A model generated the notes under the pieces. It was given only the letters and a program-made list of their open reading frames with translations, was not told where the DNA came from and did no database searches. From NCBI RefSeq assembly GCF_004122735.1, contig NZ_SDIF01000020.1:1-64000 (forward strand): a stretch of 64,000 bases of DNA, read 5' to 3'. Positions 25,840 to 34,946 of this stretch are shown here, in pieces (within the stretch, counting starts at the first letter, position 1; every line of letters starts with the position of its first letter). A program made the position numbers and the translations under genes. Source of the stretch: Streptomyces sioyaensis. Its GTDB lineage: Bacteria; Actinomycetota; Actinomycetes; Streptomycetales; Streptomycetaceae.

Positions 25840-26915
25840 TGCACCCGTAGTTCGTGGAGCACGCCGGAGAAGGCGGCGACCAGGGGTACGGACAGCAGCA
25901 TGCCGAGGATCCCGGCGACGCTGGCGCCCGCGGTGATCGCCAGCAGCACGGTCGCCGGGTGCATCTGGACGGTACGGCTCTGGATCATCGGCTGCAGCAC
26001 GTGCCCCTCCAGGATCTGCACGGCCACCACGACGCCCAGCGCCCACAGCGCGATCACGAAGCCGCGGTCGGCGAGCGCCACCAGGACCGCCACGGCGCCC
26101 GAGATGAAGGCACCGAGGTAGGGGATGTAGGCGCCGACGAAGACCAGTGCGCCCAGGCCGACGGCGCCCGGCACCCTGAGGATCAGCAGTCCGACGGTGA
26201 TGCACAGGGCATCGATCAGGGCAATGAAGGTGGTGCCGCGCATGAAGCCCTCGATGCCCCGGAAACCCCGGCGGGCCATCCGCTCCAGCTGCGGCCCGGA
26301 GCTGCCCGGGGCCCAGTCGTTCAGCGCGCGTACGGCCTTGTCGGAGTCGCGCAGGAAGAAGAAGGTCAGCAGCAGGGCCAGGATCGACGCGGCGAAGAAC
26401 TGGCCGACGACGCTGACGCCCGCCAGCAGCCCGGAGGCCGCACTGCCGCCGAACTTGGTGATCAGCTGCTTGGACCGGGAGGCGAGATCGTCGAGCGAGG
26501 TACCGGCCGCGCCGAGGTGCTCCGAGAGGCTCTTGGCCGCGCTCCTGAGCGAGGCGATGATCTGGTCACCGGTGTCGACCAGCGCGCTGACGACGATGTA
26601 TCCGGCGCCGCCGACCACCACCACGAGGACGGCACAGGTCAGTCCGGCCGCCAGGGAACGGTTGAGCCGCATCGCCACCAGCCGCCGGTAGAGCGGCCCG
26701 AGCAGCCCGCTGCCCAGCAGCGCCAGCAGGACGGGGGTGACCGCCGTGCTCAGCTCGACGCACAGCCACACCCCCAGGGCCACCACGGTCGCGACCAGCA
26801 GGGTCACCAGACACCAGGCGGCGGCGCGGCGGGCCTCGACAGGAAGCAACGGCTCCGGGCGCCACGGCCGTTCGCCCTCGGCGCCGGGCGGGTTTTCGTC
26901 CGAGTCGTTTCGCAC
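25767..26915 (-). CDS. AI-2E family transporter (PerM/UPF0118)
   Basis: This 382-aa membrane protein has about eight helices in the AI-2E/UPF0118 pattern: a helix pair near the N-terminus, a soluble region (about 115-175), then 'FFAASILALLLTFFFLRD' and the conserved late motif FVGAYIPYLGAF. The family includes ion and peptide exporters, so naming it an AI-2 exporter would be over-reach. The GTG start at 26915 gives a compact N-terminus; the frame to 26981 is weaker. Its last 24 codons, an Asp/Ser repeat, overlap the SpoIIE-type gene tail-to-tail by 73 bases. Confidence 0.8.
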   Translation of the reverse strand: MRNDSDENPPGAEGERPWRPEPLLPVEARRAAAWCLVTLLVATVVALGVWLCVELSTAVTPVLLALLGSGLLGPLYRRLVAMRLNRSLAAGLTCAVLVVVVGGAGYIVVSALVDTGDQIIASLRSAAKSLSEHLGAAGTSLDDLASRSKQLITKFGGSAASGLLAGVSVVGQFFAASILALLLTFFFLRDSDKAVRALNDWAPGSSGPQLERMARRGFRGIEGFMRGTTFIALIDALCITVGLLILRVPGAVGLGALVFVGAYIPYLGAFISGAVAVLVALADRGFVIALWALGVVVAVQILEGHVLQPMIQSRTVQMHPATVLLAITAGASVAGILGMLLSVPLVAAFSGVLHELRVHYAAGSDSDSDSGDSGPTASPASS

Positions 26916-26967
26916 CCGGACAGTCCACCACGACCGAAGGCCCTGGTACGGGCCCCGAAACGAGCCG

Positions 26968-26995
26968 GGGCGGCGTTTCACGTGAAACGCCGCCC
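26968..26995. promoter_or_regulatory. parS site 3 inside a 28-bp palindrome
   Basis: The parS core is 26975-26988, between the AI-2E-type gene and the interrupted pirin gene. The longer dyad could also terminate transcription. Confidence 0.93.
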
Positions 26996-27021
26996 GTCAC
27001 CGCCGTGCTGCCGACGCGGCG

Positions 27022-27754
27022 TCAGTGCTCGCCGGCGGGGATGGTGCCGAGCCGGCCGGCCTGGAAGTCCTCGAAGGCCTGGGCAAGTTCGGCGTGGGTG
27101 TTCATCACGAACGGGCCGTAATGCATCATCGGCTCGCGGATCGGCAGCCCGCCCAGCAGCACCACCTCGAAGTTCGGGCTGCGCGACTCCTGGGACTCGT
27201 CCGCCCGGATCGTGAGCGAGTCCCCGGCACCGAACACCACCGCCTGCCCCATACGGAACGGGCGCCCCTCCGCACCGGCCGAGCCGCGTCCGGCCAGGGC
27301 ATAGGCAAGGGCGTTGAAGTCCTTGCGCCAGGGCAGGGTCAGCTCGGCCCCCGGATTCACCGTCACATGCATCATCGTGATCGGCGTGTGCGTGATGCCC
27401 GGGCCCTGGTGGCCGTCGAGATCACCGGCGATCAGCCGCAGCAGCGCCCCGCCGTCGGCGGAGGTCAGCAGCTTGACCTGGCCGCCGCCGATGTCCTGGT
27501 AGCGCGGGGCCATCATCTTGTCGCTCTTCGGGAGGTTCACCCACAGCTGGAGGCCGTGGAAGAGCCCGCCGGACAGGACGAGCGACTCCGGCGGCGCCTC
27601 GATGTGCAGCAGACCCGAACCGGCCGTCATCCACTGGGTGTCGCCGTCGTTGATGACGCCGCCGCCCCCGTGCGAGTCGCGGTGCACGAAGGTGCCGTCG
27701 ATCAGGTACGTCACGGTCTCGAAGCCGCGGTGCGGGTGCCAGGGCGTGCCCTTG
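27022..27754 (-). pseudogene. 3' part of host pirin gene, cut by element insertion
   Basis: This encodes the C-terminal three quarters of a pirin-family bicupin protein (from about GTPWHPHRGFETVTYL to TIPAGEH). The frame reads cleanly to 27754 and then enters element DNA at the TTG core. The missing N-terminus is at 44985-45208, 17.2 kb away, and joins in frame when the element is removed (EPK / GTPWHP). Some translation from the internal ATG at 27714 is possible but would lack the N-terminal cupin. Streptomyces pirin is the known phiC31 integration locus. Confidence 0.93.
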
Positions 27755-27772
27755 GGTTACGTCAGTTGGGGG
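27735..27772. promoter_or_regulatory. left attachment site (host half plus attP half)
   Basis: Host pirin sequence GGGTGCCAGGGCGTGCCC runs to the TTG core at 27752-27754. The element arm follows, with TCAGTTGGGGG at 27762-27772. The shared core with the right end is CCTTGGG. The arm is the inverted partner of CCCCCAACTGA at the right end. Confidence 0.9.
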
Positions 27773-27817
27773 AGCTAATGTTGCTCCCCGAGGAAGAGAC
27801 TTGAGGTGGTATCCGGC

Positions 27818-29560
27818 ATGGCGATTCACGCAGCTGTGTATGGGCGTCAGTCGGCGGGACGGGCGAACAAGTCAGAGGTCAGCACAGTCACGCAGCGAAC
27901 GGCCGGTGTCGCCGAAGCGAGGCGCCGCGAGGCCGACAGCATCACCACGTACGAAGACCTGGGCATCTCCGCATTCACAGGCGATGAGAGGCCGGACTTC
28001 GAACGGATGATCAAGGACTGCCTTGCAGGCCGAATAGACATGATCATCGTCTACTACGTGAGCCGGCTCACGCGGCAGGACCCGTTGGAAGCCATCCCCC
28101 TCGTGACGGAGCTGCTGAACCTCGGCGTCACGATCGTCAGTCTCACTGAGGGTGAATTTCGTAGGGGCAACCTTATGGACCTCATCCACCTGATCATGCG
28201 CCTTGACGCCGCGCACAGCGAGAGCAAGAACAAGCGCGACGCTGTACGGGGTGCCAAGGAGACGGCCGTCGGGCTTGGCGGGTACATAGGAGGCAAGCCG
28301 CCCTACGGGTTCCGCATGGTCCCGACCACGCGCGTGACCTCAGAGGGCAAGCCGATAGGCATCCAGCTACTGGAACACGAGCCTGGCGAGGTCCGCGTGA
28401 TCCAGGACGTGTGGGCGACCATCAAGAAGCACAAGGGCGAGCCCTACAAGCCGGGAGGAGGGCGAAGGCACCCCGGGTCGCTCACGGGGATCTGCTCGCA
28501 ATTGATGGTTGATGAAGTGCCCACCAGGGGGCAGACCACCGGCAAAGAGACCAAAGACAGCGTGTGGGACCCGAAGACGCTCATGCGCATTCTCCGCGAC
28601 CCGCGCATTGCCGGGCACGCAGCGACCCCGATCTACAAGCGCAGGGCTGACGGCAAGCTGACGAGCGCCATCGAGGGCTACCGCATTGAGCGTGATCCCG
28701 AAACGATGGAACCGATCATGGCCTACCCGCCCATCATTCCCCCCGCGGAATGGCACGAACTCCAGGAGTGGCTGGACGGGCGAGGACAAGGAAAGGGGCT
28801 CTCGCGAGGCCACGCCACCCTGTCAGCGATGGACATTCTGTTCTGCGAGTGCGACGCGGTCATGACCTCTCACCGCGCAACCACCCCTAACAAGGGCTCG
28901 TACCGTTGCCGACGCAGGCGGGTGCTTCCTGGCCAGCACGAGGGCGACTGCACCATCAGCCAGAAGACGCTGGACCAGTTCGTTGCCCGGCGCATCTGCG
29001 CAATCATCCAGAGCGCCGAGGACGACCCCGAGACCGCTGACATTCTGGCCGAGGCAACGCGGCGATACGCAGCCCAGAAGGAAGACCCGGAGCTGGCGGG
29101 CGAGCGCCGAAGCCTCCTTGCCGAGCGAGCCGATGCCCGGCAGGCCCTGGAGGAGCTGTACGACCGGGAAGAAGCAGGCGACTACAACGACCCGGTTGGC
29201 CGCCGCAGGTTCCGGGAGCGCAAGGACCGCCTAATGGGTGTCACGGAACGCACGGAAGCGCGCCTCTCCGAGCTCGAAACAGCGGCGACACCTGCCCTGC
29301 CCATTCACCTCTGGCTGGCCCCAGGGGCACCGGCCGTCGATCCCATCGGACCGGGCTCTTGGTGGGACACGGCGCCGGTTGAAGACCGACGGGCCTTCGT
29401 GAAGTTGTTCGTCGAGCGCATCACGATCACCAAGGCCGTCGGCGCGGGCAAGTCGAGTCCCGTCGAAACACGCACGGACATCCAGTTCGTCAGGTCGCCG
29501 AACGCTCCGGACGAGCAGGAGGCCGAGCAGCCAGGCGAGGCATTCGAAGTGACTGCCTGA
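27818..29560 (+). CDS. int: large serine recombinase (phiC31-type integrase)
   Basis: This 580-aa recombinase catalyses attP x attB integration. With the ATG at 27818 (GAGGTGG box eight bases upstream) the catalytic serine in YGRQS falls at residue 12, the same number as in phiC31 Int. The resolvase domain (about 1-150) has MIIVYYVSRLTR and 'NLMDLIHLIMRLDA', both near-identical to phiC31 as I recall it. The recombinase domain (about 165-330) carries GGYIGGKPPYGF, 'MRILRDPRIAGHA' and WLDGRGQGKGLSRG. The zinc domain shows CECDAVMTSHR and HEGDC, then a coiled coil (about 400-480). It is transcribed inward from the left att site. Confidence 0.95.
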   Translation: MAIHAAVYGRQSAGRANKSEVSTVTQRTAGVAEARRREADSITTYEDLGISAFTGDERPDFERMIKDCLAGRIDMIIVYYVSRLTRQDPLEAIPLVTELLNLGVTIVSLTEGEFRRGNLMDLIHLIMRLDAAHSESKNKRDAVRGAKETAVGLGGYIGGKPPYGFRMVPTTRVTSEGKPIGIQLLEHEPGEVRVIQDVWATIKKHKGEPYKPGGGRRHPGSLTGICSQLMVDEVPTRGQTTGKETKDSVWDPKTLMRILRDPRIAGHAATPIYKRRADGKLTSAIEGYRIERDPETMEPIMAYPPIIPPAEWHELQEWLDGRGQGKGLSRGHATLSAMDILFCECDAVMTSHRATTPNKGSYRCRRRRVLPGQHEGDCTISQKTLDQFVARRICAIIQSAEDDPETADILAEATRRYAAQKEDPELAGERRSLLAERADARQALEELYDREEAGDYNDPVGRRRFRERKDRLMGVTERTEARLSELETAATPALPIHLWLAPGAPAVDPIGPGSWWDTAPVEDRRAFVKLFVERITITKAVGAGKSSPVETRTDIQFVRSPNAPDEQEAEQPGEAFEVTA

Positions 29561-29579
29561 CCATCTGAACCAAACATGC

Positions 29580-29617
29580 AGGAATCCCCACCGCGAACAA
29601 TCACGGTGGGGATTCCT
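29580..29617. terminator. strong bidirectional terminator between int and the minus-strand operon
   Basis: A perfect 14-bp stem (29580-29593 with 29604-29617) and ten-base loop separate the integrase stop (29560) from the convergent end of the replication/transfer operon (29628). Confidence 0.85.
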
Positions 29618-29627
29618 GTTGAGCCGA

Positions 29628-30323
29628 CTATTTCACTTCATTCGCACAATCCAGGCCGATTACCTCAAGGGTCGGCTTGAAGTAACAGACCGTCCTACCG
29701 CTCCTTGTTCGGAACTTGACCCTCTCAAGTGACAATTCACAAAGAGTCGGACCGTCGAGGGCCGCGAGCGCACTACGAAGGTCTTGCACCGTGGCAGCGA
29801 GCCTCCACGAGGAGGACTGAAACCGGAAGAAACCCAGGTCAGACACGCCAACCAGCCTGAAGGTCAGAACCGTATTCGGCTGCGGCCCCTGCCCTGACTT
29901 CGCGTGCTCCTTACGGTCAGACATGGTTCGAGGGCACCCGCAGGGCCTCCCTTTGTCTGCGACTGGCGACAAGAAGGCGGCCCCGTCGCAGTGATGTATA
30001 AGGCCACGCGCATCCCACAGCTTCATGTCCATGGAGATCCCGCACGGGCCGTCTATCAGGACCTGCACGACGGAAGATTTCGTTGCCACCTCGAATGGGC
30101 CACTGCCGTGAGACACGCACTCCTCAAAAGTTCCGCCGAGGATGGCTGCGACTTCCTCAGCCACTCGCAGGTCATCCGTCGATACGCGCCAGTCCGGCAG
30201 CGCAATGGGCCGGTTGTCAATGACACGTCCGAACTGAAAGTGGCCCACCGCTTCGCGAGGCGCCCGACCGTCGCCAAGGCCCGGAACCAAGGGTGCAGTC
30301 GGATGTTCAAGAGTCAGGCTCAT
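29628..30323 (-). CDS. candidate recombination directionality factor (phiC31 gp3-like)
   Basis: This 231-aa soluble protein starts at the ATG at 30323, which overlaps the rep stop as ATGA. Order of features: GHFQFGRVIDNRPIALPDWRV, a segment with LGGTFEE, KLWDARGLIHHCDGAAFL, a Cys cluster (PCGCP) and a closing YFKPTLEVI. This layout resembles, from memory, the phiC31 and phiBT1 gp3 proteins, which switch a serine integrase to excision. Its place beside the phiC31-type integrase fits. The identity is inferred, not shown; it could be another conserved element protein. Confidence 0.5.
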   Translation of the reverse strand: MSLTLEHPTAPLVPGLGDGRAPREAVGHFQFGRVIDNRPIALPDWRVSTDDLRVAEEVAAILGGTFEECVSHGSGPFEVATKSSVVQVLIDGPCGISMDMKLWDARGLIHHCDGAAFLSPVADKGRPCGCPRTMSDRKEHAKSGQGPQPNTVLTFRLVGVSDLGFFRFQSSSWRLAATVQDLRSALAALDGPTLCELSLERVKFRTRSGRTVCYFKPTLEVIGLDCANEVK

Positions 30324-31756
30324 TCGCTTTGCTCTCCCTCGTCCTTGAGGCGGAGGGCGTTGGCACGGTTGCGGCGGACAGTGGCGGCGAGGAGTTCTTC
30401 GCCGGGGGTGTAGCCGGTACCGAGGTAGGCCCAGGCGGATTCGGTGGTGAGGGTGGGGATGTCGGGGCCGATGAGCCCGAGGCGTTCGCGGGCCTGTTCG
30501 GTGCGCCATTGGCGGCGCGTGTCGCGAAGAGCGCCGAGGGTGGTGGAGTAGCGGCGGGATTTAGTGGAGAAGTGGCCTCGGTAGCCGAGCATGTGGGCAG
30601 AGCGCCAGAGTCCCAGGTGCTCGAACTCGGGAAGCTGCCCAAGGTGCCAGCAGGTGCGTATGAGCTGCCGCACGTGCCGCTCCACAACGAGGTGGCGCAG
30701 TGGCTGCCCCTCCCCGGACCCGTGGCAGGGGCGGCAATGGGAGCCGTCGGAGCGCTGACCACTGCCCTTGCAGGGGACGCAGTACAGGGCGTGATCGAGG
30801 GTGCCGGTGGCTTCGGCGCCCTTGGTGGCGTACTTGGCGACGTACCCGGCAACGGCGGCATCGCTCAGGGTGCCGTCGGCACCGAGGGTGGCGGTGATGG
30901 GCCGGGCGTCGATCTGGTCGCCCCAGGCCAGTTCATGGCTCCCCAAGGCGTCGGATTCGATGACGAGGCGCACGCCGGCAGCAGCGGCGGTGATCGCGTC
31001 GGCCAGCACAGCCGGAGTGGCCCATGCGGGCGGAGGTGAGGTAGGGCCGTCGGGTCCATCGAGGCGCACCACTGCGTGGAAGTGCACGGCACCACGCTTT
31101 TGGTACTCGGCGACCTTGGCGAAGGACAGGCGCAGCACCGAGGCGAACTCGGAGCGCTTGATCCCTGCGTGTTGAGCGAGGTGGCGGCGCAGGTAGACGG
31201 TGAAGCGGTGCCACAGGGCGCCTGCGTGGGCGTTGAAGAGGACCGCGCCGCAGTAGTCATAGGTGACCGGGTCCAGGGGGGTGCCGAGGGCAGGGTCATT
31301 GGCTGCGTGGTGGGTGCCGCAGCGGCAGGGCTTGAGGTTGCCGGGGCGGTTGTGGACGGGGCCGAAGCTGGGGGCGGTGAGGGTGGCGAACACCTTGGGG
31401 TGGGTGGTGACGGTGTCGGGGACGGATTTACCGCCGGTGAGCCCTGCGCGGATGAGGTGGTAGGTGTCGGCGGCGTAGAGGCGGGAGCAGGCGGGGCAGA
31501 CGGAGGCGCGGCGGTTGCCGCAGGCGAGCAGAAGGCGGCCGGTGGGTTCGTCGGCGGTGGTGTAGACGGACAGGGGTTCACCGGTCGTGGCGTCGAGGGT
31601 GGCGGTGTAGCCGGTGAGCTGGACGGGGCGGGTGCATCCGGCGACGTGTTCGACCTGGGCTTGGACGTGGTGGAAGGCGTCGCCGTCGGCAGCGAGGGCG
31701 AGCAGTTCCCGCACGGCCGGAGAGTGCGAGATGGGGGTGGTGGCGGGGGCGTGCAT
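30320..31756 (-). CDS. rolling-circle-type replication initiator (RepSA-like)
   Basis: This 478-aa protein has the HUH signature in GAVHFHAVVRLDG and a downstream tyrosine motif VAGYVAKYATKG, as expected for a nicking-closing initiator. Cysteine pairs (CPAC near the N-terminal third, CVPC and CRPC later) suggest zinc binding. It resembles the RepSA group of pSAM2-type elements, which replicate the excised circle. ATG 31756 is chosen because upstream frame is Pro-rich. It ends coupled to the candidate excision-factor gene, so replication and excision products would be made together. Confidence 0.82.
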   Translation of the reverse strand: MHAPATTPISHSPAVRELLALAADGDAFHHVQAQVEHVAGCTRPVQLTGYTATLDATTGEPLSVYTTADEPTGRLLLACGNRRASVCPACSRLYAADTYHLIRAGLTGGKSVPDTVTTHPKVFATLTAPSFGPVHNRPGNLKPCRCGTHHAANDPALGTPLDPVTYDYCGAVLFNAHAGALWHRFTVYLRRHLAQHAGIKRSEFASVLRLSFAKVAEYQKRGAVHFHAVVRLDGPDGPTSPPPAWATPAVLADAITAAAAGVRLVIESDALGSHELAWGDQIDARPITATLGADGTLSDAAVAGYVAKYATKGAEATGTLDHALYCVPCKGSGQRSDGSHCRPCHGSGEGQPLRHLVVERHVRQLIRTCWHLGQLPEFEHLGLWRSAHMLGYRGHFSTKSRRYSTTLGALRDTRRQWRTEQARERLGLIGPDIPTLTTESAWAYLGTGYTPGEELLAATVRRNRANALRLKDEGEQSE

Positions 31757-31868
31757 AGTGGGGGTGTCCTGTTCGGTGGCGAAGCCGGGAGGGCAGCCAG
31801 GGGCAGGACCGGACGTGAGCGCGTTGAGGTCCTGCCCCTGGTGTTTTGGTGCCGTCAGGCGGGGTGGT

Positions 31869-31910
31869 TCACAGCGGTGGGGAGCGGGAGGCCGGCAAGG
31901 GGCTGGCCAT
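31869..31910 (-). CDS. possible 13-codon leader peptide before rep
   Basis: ATG at 31910 follows a perfect AGGAGGTGAC box and reads MASPLPASRSPPL before TGA, 113 bases upstream of the rep start. The ribosome-binding sequence is far stronger than that of rep itself. It could be a translated leader controlling rep, or chance. Confidence 0.3.
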   Translation of the reverse strand: MASPLPASRSPPL

Positions 31911-31940
31911 GTCACCTCCTGGAGGTCAACACCGTGTGCT

Positions 31941-33317
31941 TTAGGCGGCCTTGGCGAAATCGGTTGGGCCGGGGCTGCCACCGCGGGGCAGCAGCTCTGC
32001 GGGATCGGCTGTCAGGTGTGCGCTCTGGGCGGTGATGCGCGCAGCGTCAGCGGAGGTGACCTGTGGGGTGCGCACCCGGGTGAAGCCTGCGCGGCCCGGA
32101 GTGCGCATGGAGGCGACACCGACATAGGCCGGGTCCTGCAAGGTGACCGGGTCGGCATCCGGGTACTTGCGGATGTCGTCGCCAAGCGCGGCAACGGCGG
32201 CTTCGGCCGTCTTCTGAGCGAATGACAGACCCACCGGGCAGACATCGCGAATGAACGTGGGGATCGCGTCGCCGGTCGCCTTCTGGGTGGCAAGGATGGT
32301 CAGGATGCCCGCCGACCGGCCCTGCTTGACCAGAGTTTCGACCAAGCGGGCATTCTGCGCGGCCAGGGTGGCGAGCTTCTTCGTTTCCGAGTCGCTGCCC
32401 TTGTGGTCGCGGAAGAATGTGTGGGCCTCGTCGATGATGAGGACCACCAGCGGCCACGCGGCAGTAGGCCCCTTGTCCCAGAAGTTGTTCGAGCCCCGAG
32501 CCTGGCGCATGTGCTCCATGCGGTCATCCAGGAGTCGCACCAGACGCCGGAACAGCTCATTGGCTTCGGTCGGATCGTCGCCGACGAAGGCGAACAGCCG
32601 CTCTGCGGTATCGGCGTAGTCGCCCCTGAGCGCGGTGGGAGCCTTGCCGTCCACTACGGCGAACTGCACCGCGTCACTGGGTGCGAAGCGGGTGATCAGA
32701 GCATTGACCAGGGAGGTCTTCCCGTATCCGGGCAAGCCCGCCACGGTCACACCGGGGACGTTGGAAAGGGCGACGGGGACCGCTTCGCCGTACTCGTCCA
32801 CACCCAGCAGCCACGTCACCAGCGACGCTGGAGGTCCGCCGTCGGGACGATAACGGGTCGGCTTGGCCAGCGGATCAGAACGCACTGCCCGCAGGCGCAG
32901 AAGGCCGGGGCGTTCGGTTGCGACCGAGACCCGCGCACACCTCCATTCGTCCGCCAGTGCCGTTGCCGCAGCCGTCATCTGTTCCAGGCCGATGCCAGGA
33001 ACGGTGTTCATGAAGATGGTCACGCCAGTGCGGTCTGCCTTTGTGCGTAGCGACGGAAGCACCACGCGCGGCTCAGGCCGCTGTCCGGCTGGGGTAGTGA
33101 GCTGGGCGAAGGTCGTGGGGGTGCGATCGGTCGCCGCAATCTTGATCATCGGCCCCACCCGGCGCCAGGAACGGCGCATGTGGAAGGCCATGCGCAGGTT
33201 GGCGCGCGTGTCCTTGTCGGCGCCGACGTAGCGGCCGAAGGAGAAGAGACTGAAGGCGGCGAGGACCGCCCCGGCGAATGCCAGGGCGATCGTCGCGGCG
33301 TCGTGCAGCGGGCCCAT
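31941..33317 (-). CDS. FtsK/SpoIIIE-like DNA transfer pump (TraSA-type)
   Basis: This 458-aa ATPase should move double-stranded element DNA between mycelial compartments, the transfer mode of AICEs. One or two hydrophobic segments lie near residues 9-29. The motor domain has Walker A GLPGYGKT (194-201), Walker B VVLIIDEAH (291-299) and LATQKATGDAIP as sensor region. The start overlaps the stop of the upstream gene as TGATG. A separate winged-helix gamma domain, which reads the DNA target, is not obvious. Confidence 0.85.
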   Translation of the reverse strand: MGPLHDAATIALAFAGAVLAAFSLFSFGRYVGADKDTRANLRMAFHMRRSWRRVGPMIKIAATDRTPTTFAQLTTPAGQRPEPRVVLPSLRTKADRTGVTIFMNTVPGIGLEQMTAAATALADEWRCARVSVATERPGLLRLRAVRSDPLAKPTRYRPDGGPPASLVTWLLGVDEYGEAVPVALSNVPGVTVAGLPGYGKTSLVNALITRFAPSDAVQFAVVDGKAPTALRGDYADTAERLFAFVGDDPTEANELFRRLVRLLDDRMEHMRQARGSNNFWDKGPTAAWPLVVLIIDEAHTFFRDHKGSDSETKKLATLAAQNARLVETLVKQGRSAGILTILATQKATGDAIPTFIRDVCPVGLSFAQKTAEAAVAALGDDIRKYPDADPVTLQDPAYVGVASMRTPGRAGFTRVRTPQVTSADAARITAQSAHLTADPAELLPRGGSPGPTDFAKAA

Positions 33318-33790
33318 CAGGCTGCGGCGTCCGAAGACCCCGACACGTAGCCGGCCCGAGGGGCGCGGCCGCAGGCATAGGGGGCGTGCGGGTCGTCGTA
33401 GAGGAAGGTGCGCATGGAGACCACCAAGTGGTCAATGTCCAGCTCGTCCCGGACGTCCGGGTAGCCCATGCGCTCAAGGCAGACGACCGTCCACTGGAGC
33501 AGGTCGCTGAACATTCCGAGGCTGTCCCGCTCAGTCAGGGGGTAGGCGGGAGCAGCCGGACGTGAGCCGGGGCCAGCCTGCGTGAACGGGCCGCAGGCGT
33601 GGGGAACGTCGGCGTCGCCGTAGAGGAAGGTGCGCAGCGAGACCGCCATGCGCTCCAGGTCCTGCTGGTGACGCAGGGGCGGGTAGCCCACGGCCTCAGC
33701 AGCGCCCGCAGTGATCTCGACCAGATGCTTGAACATGCTGGGGCTATCGAAATCGGAGGAGGTCAGTGGATAGGTGTGCGAGGAACCCAT
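33317..33790 (-). CDS. element protein with two copies of a ~50-aa helical domain
   Basis: This 157-aa protein contains an internal duplication: MFKHLVEITAG...GYPPL...SLRTFLYGD..VPHACG and MFSDLLQWTVV...GYPDV...SMRTFLYDD..APYACG. A third relative is the next gene upstream (33894-34112). No membrane helix is present. The family is not recognised. It is coupled to the Tra gene by a TGATG overlap, which points to a role in transfer or its control. Confidence 0.65.
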   Translation of the reverse strand: MGSSHTYPLTSSDFDSPSMFKHLVEITAGAAEAVGYPPLRHQQDLERMAVSLRTFLYGDADVPHACGPFTQAGPGSRPAAPAYPLTERDSLGMFSDLLQWTVVCLERMGYPDVRDELDIDHLVVSMRTFLYDDPHAPYACGRAPRAGYVSGSSDAAA

Positions 33791-33893
33791 ACGGGATCAA
33801 CTCCTGTGAGAAAGAAGGGAGTGGGTGAGGGGTGGGGACCGGTGGGCGCCCCTGAACAGGGGTGGAGGGGCGCCCACCGGGTGCTGACGAGGA

Positions 33894-34112
33894 TCAGCGG
33901 CCGATGTGGCAGAACCGCAGCAGGTACATCCGCAGGGCTGCCAGGTCGGCGCCCGAGGTCAGCTCGGGGTACCCGTGACGGGCCAGCACGTCGGCAACGT
34001 CCAGCACGAGCGATGTGGTGAAGCGCGGGTCCGGCTCGGCCTCGTTGGTCATGTCGCCAACAGGGAAGGCCGGGTACGCGGTCGGGTCGATGACGAGGGA
34101 GGCGTCCTTCAC
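33894..34112 (-). CDS. small element protein, single copy of the same domain
   Basis: This 72-aa protein ends with FTTSLVLDVADVLARHGYPEL...LRMYLLRFCHIG, matching one repeat of the 33317-33790 protein in the order helix-GY-P-helix-FL/FC. The GTG start overlaps the upstream stop as GTGA. Function unknown. Confidence 0.6.
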   Translation of the reverse strand: MKDASLVIDPTAYPAFPVGDMTNEAEPDPRFTTSLVLDVADVLARHGYPELTSGADLAALRMYLLRFCHIGR

Positions 34113-34510
34113 TTGGCACCCCCGGCAGCCTTGATCTGGTCCGCGGCGGGCGCAGTCTTGGCCGGAGCGGGCGCGGCCGTGACCGGCTCCAGGGCATCGG
34201 CGCGGTAGGTGACACCGTCACCGCAGTTGCCGGAGTCGTGACGCACCCAGGGGTTGGCCGTGAGGTTGACCGGGCGGACCTGCGTGCCGATGGCCAGTTC
34301 CTGCGGGACCTTGGACTGCGGAACGGTCACCTTGATCAGGTCGGCCGTGCCGTCCACGGTGGCCAGCACCTGCACCGTGTGCAGGGTCTCGCCAGTCTCA
34401 CGGTGGGTGGCGACCTCCCCGGTACGGATGTCCTTGATCTTGGGCGAGGACGGGGTGGCGACCGAGTAGGTGATGCCGTCGGTGCGAACGGGAATCGATA
34501 TGAAAGCCAC
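34109..34510 (-). CDS. conserved-looking element protein, unknown function
   Basis: This 133-aa protein starts at GTG 34510 with GGAAGGA nine bases upstream. It is soluble and beta-rich by eye (FISIPVRTDGITYSV, TLHTVQVLATVDG, VRPVNLTANPWVRH), with an Ala/Pro-rich C-terminal tail. It is the first well-supported gene of the minus-strand set that leads into tra and rep. I do not recognise the family. Confidence 0.6.
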   Translation of the reverse strand: MAFISIPVRTDGITYSVATPSSPKIKDIRTGEVATHRETGETLHTVQVLATVDGTADLIKVTVPQSKVPQELAIGTQVRPVNLTANPWVRHDSGNCGDGVTYRADALEPVTAAPAPAKTAPAADQIKAAGGAK

Positions 34511-34847
34511 GGGTTGTGGTCCTTCCAGATTGGGCGCCGCATCGGAAAATGGGCGCAACGAGCCAGCACCCGGCACCGATGGGATAAACCCTCGGCGGGT
34601 GTGGCGGGAGAAATGCACGCACTCCAGAACGCGGCAGAGCCGGGGAATGCGTGAGCGGGAACAACGTCCCAAGGAGACCGCGCGGTAGCCGGCATGGACA
34701 CCGGCATGGGCGGTAAGGGCCGGGAACACCGGCCAGGTCAGTGGAGTCGGGCCCTTGCTCTTTCCCGCCCGGACGGGTCCAGGAGGTGGGAGAAAAGAGC
34801 CGTAGAGACGGAATCCGGATTGACCAAGAAAGTCGTCGACCGGCTCT

Positions 34848-34946
34848 CTATCGCAGGGCTAAGCCCTCTTCAAGGTCATCGGCGGACGGGGGCAGGGCGG
34901 GTAACGAACCGCAGCCGGGCAGGGGACGAGCGCACACGCACGTCAT
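34848..34946 (-). CDS. possible 32-aa peptide gene
   Basis: ATG 34946 follows GGAGGTGATCATTC and overlaps the stop of the 34943-35416 frame as ATGA. The 33 codons include two TTA codons, rare in Streptomyces and bldA-dependent. Cys-containing peptide MTCVCARPLPGCG... The coupling supports translation; function unknown. Confidence 0.3.
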   Translation of the reverse strand: MTCVCARPLPGCGSLPALPPSADDLEEGLALR

